NCBI GenBank assembly: GCA_019634635.1
Contig: JAHCBB010000005.1
Span: forward strand, 62,001 to 126,000
From: Verrucomicrobiia bacterium
GTDB lineage: Bacteria; Verrucomicrobiota; Verrucomicrobiia; Limisphaerales; UBA9464
DNA length: 64,000 nt
Direction of reading: 5' to 3'
Shown: positions 56,076 through 64,000 of the stretch, one piece after another
Layout of the letters: the number at the start of each line of letters is the position of its first letter
Numbering within the stretch: position 1 is the stretch's first letter
Notes under the pieces: generated by a model
What the model saw: only the letters and a program-made list of their open reading frames with translations
Database searches by the model: none
Told to the model about the DNA's origin: nothing
Translations under genes and position numbers: made by a program

Positions 56076-57438
56076 TCATGCAGGCGACCTGGGGTGGCAC
56101 CTTGGCCTCCCAGCCCGGCGCATCGGCTTGAATGTCCCGGAGCACCTCCCGACTGAAGATGGCGAGGTCCGCCGGATCCACGTCGCGGACCGGCTCGATG
56201 TACTGATTCTCCAACAGATAATCGTAGAGGTGCTGAATGTGGGGGGCGACCCGCAGGTTGGCGGCAGTGATGATGGAGCCGGTCCGGGCATCCCGAAGCG
56301 GGTACACGTACAGCTTCAGGTCGTTCTTGAACATGCGGCCGAACGATTCCAACAGACCGCCCTCCAGATCTGCATAGTACTTCTCCTCGAAAAGCTCCCG
56401 GAGGGTTGGGACCCCCATGACGATGCCGATCGGCATCTTCGTGAACCGGAAGAGGTAGGTGGCCAGGCGGAAAAATTCGGCGTAGTTCGAAATCAGGACC
56501 GCATGCCCGAGGGTTCCCAAAAGATCCACCCGGTCCAGAAAGTCCTGGTGATTGATCTTCCCCTCCACATTCAGGTTTTTGAGCGTCATCTCCAGAAGGA
56601 TCATCGGAGCGTTGCCGTCCACCTTGGGCTGCTGGATGAACTGGGCCTGGGCGTCCCGGATCATGGCGGCCGTCACCTTGGTGACGGGACGAAAGGACCC
56701 CCGCTCGACGAGGATGGACCGCTTGTAAAGGGCGTCGGCGGGCTGAACGAGTTCCCCGGAGGGCATGAACATCGCCGCGTTGGTCAGCCCCTGCTCGACG
56801 AGATGGAGCGCCAGCAACCGGTTGTCCACCTGGGCAAACTCCGGGCCCCGGAACTGCACCATGTCCACCTCGATCCGCTCCAGGGAAAGATTGTCGAGCA
56901 GCGCATTGATGATGGCCTGAGCGTGCCAGTGCGGATTGAGCGCCGCATGGACGAGGTTGACACCGAGGATGCCGAGGGCTTCCTGCTGCTGCAGGTTCTC
57001 CCGGTCCCACATGCGCACGTGGATGATCACGTCACATGGATCGGCGCCGGGTTCGGTCTGAAACCGGATGCCCATCCACCCATGGGTTTCATCGCGCCGG
57101 TTGTAGCCCCGGGCCGCGACGGTGTCGGCAAACACGAAAAACCGCGTGTTCGCGCCGCGCTTTTCGCGCAATCGCGAGACCAGCAGCGAATACTCGTGGG
57201 CCAGCATCGCCTCAAGGCGCTGACGGCTGACATACCGCTCCGACGCCCCGTAAATCGCATCGCTCACCACCATGTCATAGGCGGAGATGCTCTTGGCAAT
57301 CGTCCCGCTGGCGCCGCCCGCCCGGAAGAACCACCGCGCCACCTCCTGGCCGGCGCCAATCTCCGCAAAGACGCCGTAGATCCCGGGGTCCAGGTTGATC
57401 TGCAGCGCCTTCTGGTGGGTGTTTGGCTGTTCGTTCAT
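55996..57438 (-). CDS. Conserved protein of unknown function (MHQKALQINLD-type family)
   Basis: 480 residues with no signal peptide or membrane helix, so probably cytoplasmic. It starts with HQKALQINLDPGIYGVFAEI, then GGASGTIAKSISAYDMVVSD and YVSRQRLEAMLAHEYSLL. I recognise this as a widely conserved family, found also in Cyanobacteria and Proteobacteria as far as I recall. Database labels such as TonB-dependent receptor are not supported by the sequence. Conserved charged blocks (RGSFRPVTKV, FRGPEFAQVDNR) suggest an enzyme, but no known motif is seen. The 3' end overlaps the BrkB-like gene by 80 bases. The ATG at 57438 gives the family start. Confidence 0.82.
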   Translation of the reverse strand: MNEQPNTHQKALQINLDPGIYGVFAEIGAGQEVARWFFRAGGASGTIAKSISAYDMVVSDAIYGASERYVSRQRLEAMLAHEYSLLVSRLREKRGANTRFFVFADTVAARGYNRRDETHGWMGIRFQTEPGADPCDVIIHVRMWDRENLQQQEALGILGVNLVHAALNPHWHAQAIINALLDNLSLERIEVDMVQFRGPEFAQVDNRLLALHLVEQGLTNAAMFMPSGELVQPADALYKRSILVERGSFRPVTKVTAAMIRDAQAQFIQQPKVDGNAPMILLEMTLKNLNVEGKINHQDFLDRVDLLGTLGHAVLISNYAEFFRLATYLFRFTKMPIGIVMGVPTLRELFEEKYYADLEGGLLESFGRMFKNDLKLYVYPLRDARTGSIITAANLRVAPHIQHLYDYLLENQYIEPVRDVDPADLAIFSREVLRDIQADAPGWEAKVPPQVACMIKERRLLGFPGRPGIALPVESPAPPA

Positions 57439-57499
57439 CCGCCGACATTCAAACACGAAAGCCCAAAGGACACCAGCCGCCCTCCCGCAACGGGCCCCC

Positions 57500-57546
57500 A
57501 AAAAAATAAACCCGGGCGGTAGTCAGAGGATGACATCCCGCCCGGG
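57500..57546 (-). terminator. Intrinsic terminator-like hairpin on the minus strand
   Basis: CCCGGGCGG (57511-57519) pairs perfectly with CCGCCCGGG (57538-57546) around an 18-base loop. Read on the minus strand the stem is followed by TTTATTTTTTT (57500-57510). It lies about 62 bases upstream of the start of the unknown-function gene, so it would either end a short upstream RNA or act as an attenuator in that gene's leader. Confidence 0.6.
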
Positions 57547-57720
57547 GGAATTTTCAGAACAAGTTCCGTGGGACAATGTAGAGATCCCCGGTCGGTGAAC
57601 AACGTCGGCCGGGAAAACGGATGCCGGAAATCACTTCCCGGCGAAAGCTTCTTAAAAGAACTGCCCCCTGGCAGCACCAGTGGTAAGGGACCCCGGGCCG
57701 CAGGTCAAGCGGCCGATTGC
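57547..57720 (-). ncRNA. Candidate structured RNA ending at the 57500 terminator
   Basis: The 392-base gap before uppP contains no gene but several perfect hairpins: 57587-57594 with 57606-57613, 57623-57627 with 57638-57642, 57661-57665 with 57670-57674 (four-base loop), and 57696-57701 with 57709-57714. Together with the terminator they would form a roughly 220-base RNA on the minus strand. I could not match it to 6S RNA, SRP RNA, RNase P RNA or tmRNA by their conserved cores. It may be a riboswitch or leader of the downstream gene. High GC makes chance stems common, so this stays a candidate. Confidence 0.3.
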
Positions 57721-57830
57721 CAAAAAATCATCAGGAAGCGCACCCATCCGCCGCCCTCGTTCGTCCATCCGGAATCTTGCGGAATTGAACCTTGCCCGGA
57801 ACGGCGTCCATGCGCTTTAACCAGCCGCGC

Positions 57831-58622
57831 ATGCCCACCTGGCTGACCACAATCCTCCTTGGTTGCATCGAGGGCATCACGGAATTTCTTCCCATCTCGT
57901 CCACGGGCCACCTCCTGCTTTTCGAACTCTGGGTGGGGGATCACCGGAGCGACCTCTTCAACATCGTGATCCAGGCAGGCGCGGTGATTGCAGTCATTCC
58001 CCTGTTCAGGGAGAGGGTCTCGCGACTCCTGTTCGATTGGCGGCGTCCGGAGGTTCGGGACTATGGGATCAAACTCGGCGTCGCCTTCGGAATCACCGGC
58101 GTTGGCGGGGTCCTTCTCGACAAGGCGGGATTTCAACTGGCCGACCGGCCGGTGCCGGTGGCCGTCGCCCTCCTGGTCGGAGGTGTGCTCTTTCTGGCTG
58201 TGGAACGTTACTTTGCGCCTCCCGACCCCACCGATCACATCGGATGGAACATCGCCATTGCCGTCGGTCTCGGCCAGCTCGTGGCTGCCATCTTCCCGGG
58301 AGCCTCGCGGTCGGGAACGACCATCCTACTTTGCCTGATCCTGGGCCTCACCCGCACCGCCGCCACCGAGTTCTCATTCCTGGTTGGCATCCCGACCATG
58401 CTCGCCGCCAGCGGGCTGAAGATCGTCAAGGCGCTCCTGCGCAGCCCGGTCTCTGGCCCCGGCGAGGACTGGGCCGCGGTGGCACTCGGGTTTGCCGTCT
58501 CGGCGGTCGTCTCCTTCCTCACCGTCCGATGGCTTCTGGGCTACGTGCGTCACCACACGTTCGCCGTGTTTGGCTGGTACCGGATTGCCCTCGCCTTGGT
58601 GGTTCTGGCCGTCACCCGCTGA
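57831..58622 (+). CDS. uppP: Undecaprenyl-diphosphatase
   Basis: 263 residues, all membrane helices. Both catalytic signatures are present: GCIEGITEFLPISSTGHLLL near the N-terminus and FPGASRSGTTILLCLILG in the second half. It recycles undecaprenyl pyrophosphate to the lipid carrier for peptidoglycan and other envelope polymers, and confers some bacitracin resistance. The ATG at 57831 (MPTWLTTIL) fits the family start; ATG 57810 and TTG 57792 are upstream options. The last codons overlap the convergent SDR gene by 11 bases. Confidence 0.94.
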   Translation: MPTWLTTILLGCIEGITEFLPISSTGHLLLFELWVGDHRSDLFNIVIQAGAVIAVIPLFRERVSRLLFDWRRPEVRDYGIKLGVAFGITGVGGVLLDKAGFQLADRPVPVAVALLVGGVLFLAVERYFAPPDPTDHIGWNIAIAVGLGQLVAAIFPGASRSGTTILLCLILGLTRTAATEFSFLVGIPTMLAASGLKIVKALLRSPVSGPGEDWAAVALGFAVSAVVSFLTVRWLLGYVRHHTFAVFGWYRIALALVVLAVTR

Positions 58623-59400
58623 GCGGAAGGTCCCGTCGGTGGATCTTGTGGAACGACGCCTGGTCGGTCGGTTTGAGGACCAACTCATCCACACAGACGT
58701 GCGGCGGGCGGGACGCCATCCAGACCATTGCCTCGGCCACATCAGCGGCATTCAAGGGAATGACGCCGGAATAGACGGCCCGGGCCCGCTCAAGGTCACC
58801 CTTGAACCGGACCTCTGAAAACTCGGTTTCCGCCATTCCCGGATCGAGAATGCCCACGCGGATTCCGGTCCCGTTCAATTCCAGTCGCAGGGCCTCCGTG
58901 ACCAGACGGACACCGGCCTTGACCCCGCAGTAAACCGCACCGCCCTCGTAGGCACGATGGGCGGCAATGGAGCCGATATTGAGAATCCAGCCCCCGGAAT
59001 CCCGGACGATGAGCGGGAGCAGGGCGCGGGTGACCCGGAGAAGCCCCAAGAAATTGGACTGCACCATCGCCTCCCAATCGTCATCGCGCCCGGACGCCAC
59101 CGGATCCAGTCCGTGGGCGCCGCCGGCGTTATTGACCAGGAGATCCACCCCGCCAAACCGCCGGTCCACCTCACGCGCGAAGCGCCCAACGGACGCGGTC
59201 TTGGCGACATCCAATTCCAAGAACTCCACGCAGGGCGACCCGGCAGCGTGACACGCGGACGCAACCTCCCCCAGCTGCCGGGTCCGTCGGGCTCCCAGGA
59301 ACAATCGCGCGCCTTCGCGGGCAAAGGCCAGCGCTCCGGCGGCCCCAAAGCCGCTCGAAGCGCCCGTGATCACCACCCGCCTGTCGCGCAGATTCCTCAT
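58612..59400 (-). CDS. SDR family NAD(P)-dependent oxidoreductase
   Basis: 262 residues. Classical short-chain dehydrogenase motifs: VVITGASSGFGAAGALAF (cofactor), LLVNNAGGAHGL (NNAG), ILNIGSIAAHRAYEGG with catalytic Ser and YCGVKAG giving the YxxxK pair. The best-known relatives are the YdfG/serine dehydrogenase-like enzymes acting on 3-hydroxy acids, but the substrate here is not known. The ATG at 59400 is used; the longer frame runs into the 5S region. Confidence 0.93.
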   Translation of the reverse strand: MRNLRDRRVVITGASSGFGAAGALAFAREGARLFLGARRTRQLGEVASACHAAGSPCVEFLELDVAKTASVGRFAREVDRRFGGVDLLVNNAGGAHGLDPVASGRDDDWEAMVQSNFLGLLRVTRALLPLIVRDSGGWILNIGSIAAHRAYEGGAVYCGVKAGVRLVTEALRLELNGTGIRVGILDPGMAETEFSEVRFKGDLERARAVYSGVIPLNAADVAEAMVWMASRPPHVCVDELVLKPTDQASFHKIHRRDLPLSG

Positions 59401-59462
59401 CCGGCGGGGAGACTGCCAAAAATCGCGCGCCGCGCCATCCTCGGAAGGGCGAGAGGTCCGCC

Positions 59463-59496
59463 AAAAAAAAGACCAGCCGGATTGGACCGGCTGGTC
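59463..59496 (-). terminator. Intrinsic terminator of the rRNA operon
   Basis: GACCAGCCGG (59471-59480) pairs with CCGGCTGGTC (59487-59496) around a six-base loop. Read on the minus strand the 10-bp stem is followed by eight T (59463-59470). It lies about 12 bases beyond the 5S 3' end, so it ends the rRNA transcript. Confidence 0.9.
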
Positions 59497-59507
59497 AAGG
59501 GGGAGAC

Positions 59508-59618
59508 GGCGGCTACCTACTCTCGCGCAAGCTATACATGCACTACCATCGGCAACGAGGTGTTTGACGGCCGAGTTCGGGATGGGATCGGGTCGGACCA
59601 CCTCTTTAGAGCCACCGA
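59508..59618 (-). rRNA. rrf: 5S ribosomal RNA
   Basis: About 111 bases. On the minus strand it begins with TCGGTGGCT, contains CCCGATCCCATCCCGAACTC (the conserved loop B/C region) and GTAGTGCATG, and ends in GGTAGCCGCC. Ends are set by the pairing of the terminal stem and may be off by a few bases. It follows the 23S gene as the last product of the operon. Confidence 0.9.
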
Positions 59619-59703
59619 AAAATCTGGAAAGAACCTCGTTCCCTGAAATCTGTGTGTGAGGGCCGTGATCGCCACACCCCCGGGATACGGGGGAAACAAT
59701 CAA

Positions 59704-62553
<2,850 letters not shown>

Positions 62554-62650
62554 AAAATGTAGTATTGTGTTGATACACATACCCTTTATCACACACAGAT
62601 TTCAAAGAACGACGGCTTGCGCCGAAAGCATCCTGATTGAGCTCGGCTGG

Positions 62651-62724
62651 TGGGCCTGACTGGACTCGAACCAGTGACCCTGCGCTTATCAAGCGCATGC
62701 TCTAACCAACTGAGCTACAGGCCC
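62651..62724 (-). tRNA. tRNA-Ile (GAT)
   Basis: 74 bases on the minus strand starting GGGCCTGTAGCTCAGTTGG. The anticodon loop CTTGATAAG gives GAT. The T-arm GGTTCGAGTCC and acceptor pairing GGGCCTG/CAGGCCC are intact, with A as discriminator. It lies in the 16S-23S spacer, the usual place for this tRNA. Confidence 0.96.
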
Positions 62725-62737
62725 CCGATGAGCGTGG

Positions 62738-62810
62738 TGGAGCTGAGGAGACTCGAACTCCTGACCTATAGCTTGCAAAGCTACCGCTCTACCAGCTGAG
62801 CTACAGCCCC
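62738..62810 (-). tRNA. tRNA-Ala (TGC)
   Basis: 73 bases on the minus strand starting GGGGCTGTAGCTCAGCTGG. The anticodon loop CTTTGCAAG gives TGC. The T-arm GAGTTCGAGTCTC is intact; the acceptor stem GGGGCTG/CAGCTCC contains one G-T type pair. It lies 13 bases from tRNA-Ile, between it and the 16S gene, so it is transcribed first. Confidence 0.96.
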
Positions 62811-62924
62811 ACGCCGGTTCCGGCACGGGGGCCGCTGAAAGGAACAGTGGTTCCTGAAAACAGCGATGTACGGTAAGTGGCATCTTCCGCCGGTCCGGAC
62901 ACCCTTTCGGGGCCCATTTCTCCG

Positions 62925-64000
<1,076 letters not shown>

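Noticed and set aside
57547..57720. 6S RNA, SRP RNA, RNase P RNA or tmRNA in the structured gap
   Set aside because: The conserved core sequences of these RNAs were not found on either strand; only the hairpins remain as evidence.

Overview
The window looks like chromosomal DNA of a high-GC, Gram-negative member of the Verrucomicrobiota, probably near the Limisphaerales/Pedosphaera group. The reasons are two prepilin-like proteins of the [19 protein letters not shown] type ending in H-X9-DG-like blocks, a DUF1549/DUF1553 (PSD1) cytochrome protein next to a DUF1501 protein, and a signal-peptide methyltransferase. This assignment is inference; the partial 16S at the right edge could settle it. 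I saw no phage, insertion sequence, CRISPR array or plasmid genes.

Layout. 1-6.7 kb: end of a GldF-like ABC permease, then a GldG-like protein, a DUF4340 protein and a large AsmA-like protein, tightly packed. 6.7-18.4 kb: a Gfo/Idh/MocA oxidoreductase, two orphan pseudopilins, a DUF481 outer-membrane protein, cysS, a flavin reductase, efp, and the DUF1501/PSD1 pair. 18.5-28.2 kb: a secreted fusion of a nucleoside-hydrolase-like domain with an esterase, purL, an HNH nuclease, an eight-haem lipoprotein cytochrome, purC and a Nif3-like protein. 28.2-34.4 kb: sulfur handling. An ArsR-type repressor and a CoA-disulfide reductase-rhodanese are divergent from a rhodanese/DUF2892 protein, a CstB-like persulfide dioxygenase-rhodanese and a TauE/SafE exporter. 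The exporter carries the tail of a haem-binding DUF3365 domain and is cut by a stop codon. 34.5-43 kb: a secreted GH32 fructanase, a PNPOx-like protein, a class V aminotransferase, recQ, a secreted methyltransferase and a sphingomyelinase-like phosphoesterase.

43-54.6 kb is one long minus-strand run. In transcription order it holds a MogA/MoaB-like protein, a DUF1573-dihaem protein, tmk, hisS, a fused KipI-KipA protein and an RND efflux set (adaptor, pump, outer-membrane factor), followed by the phosphoesterase. 54.7-59.4 kb has a YihY/BrkB membrane protein, a conserved protein of unknown function, a structured intergenic region that may encode an RNA, uppP and an SDR oxidoreductase. 59.4-64 kb is an rRNA operon on the minus strand (16S, tRNA-Ile, tRNA-Ala, 23S, 5S, terminator). 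The 16S runs off the right edge.

The most notable points are the sulfane-sulfur cluster with its palindromic divergent promoter and broken exporter tail, the nucleoside-hydrolase/esterase fusion, an EF-P with Asn at the usual modification site, and the hairpin-rich region at 57.5-57.7 kb. Most housekeeping calls rest on clear family motifs. Starts were chosen by hand from codon, spacing, signal peptide and Shine-Dalgarno cues and may be off by a few codons.
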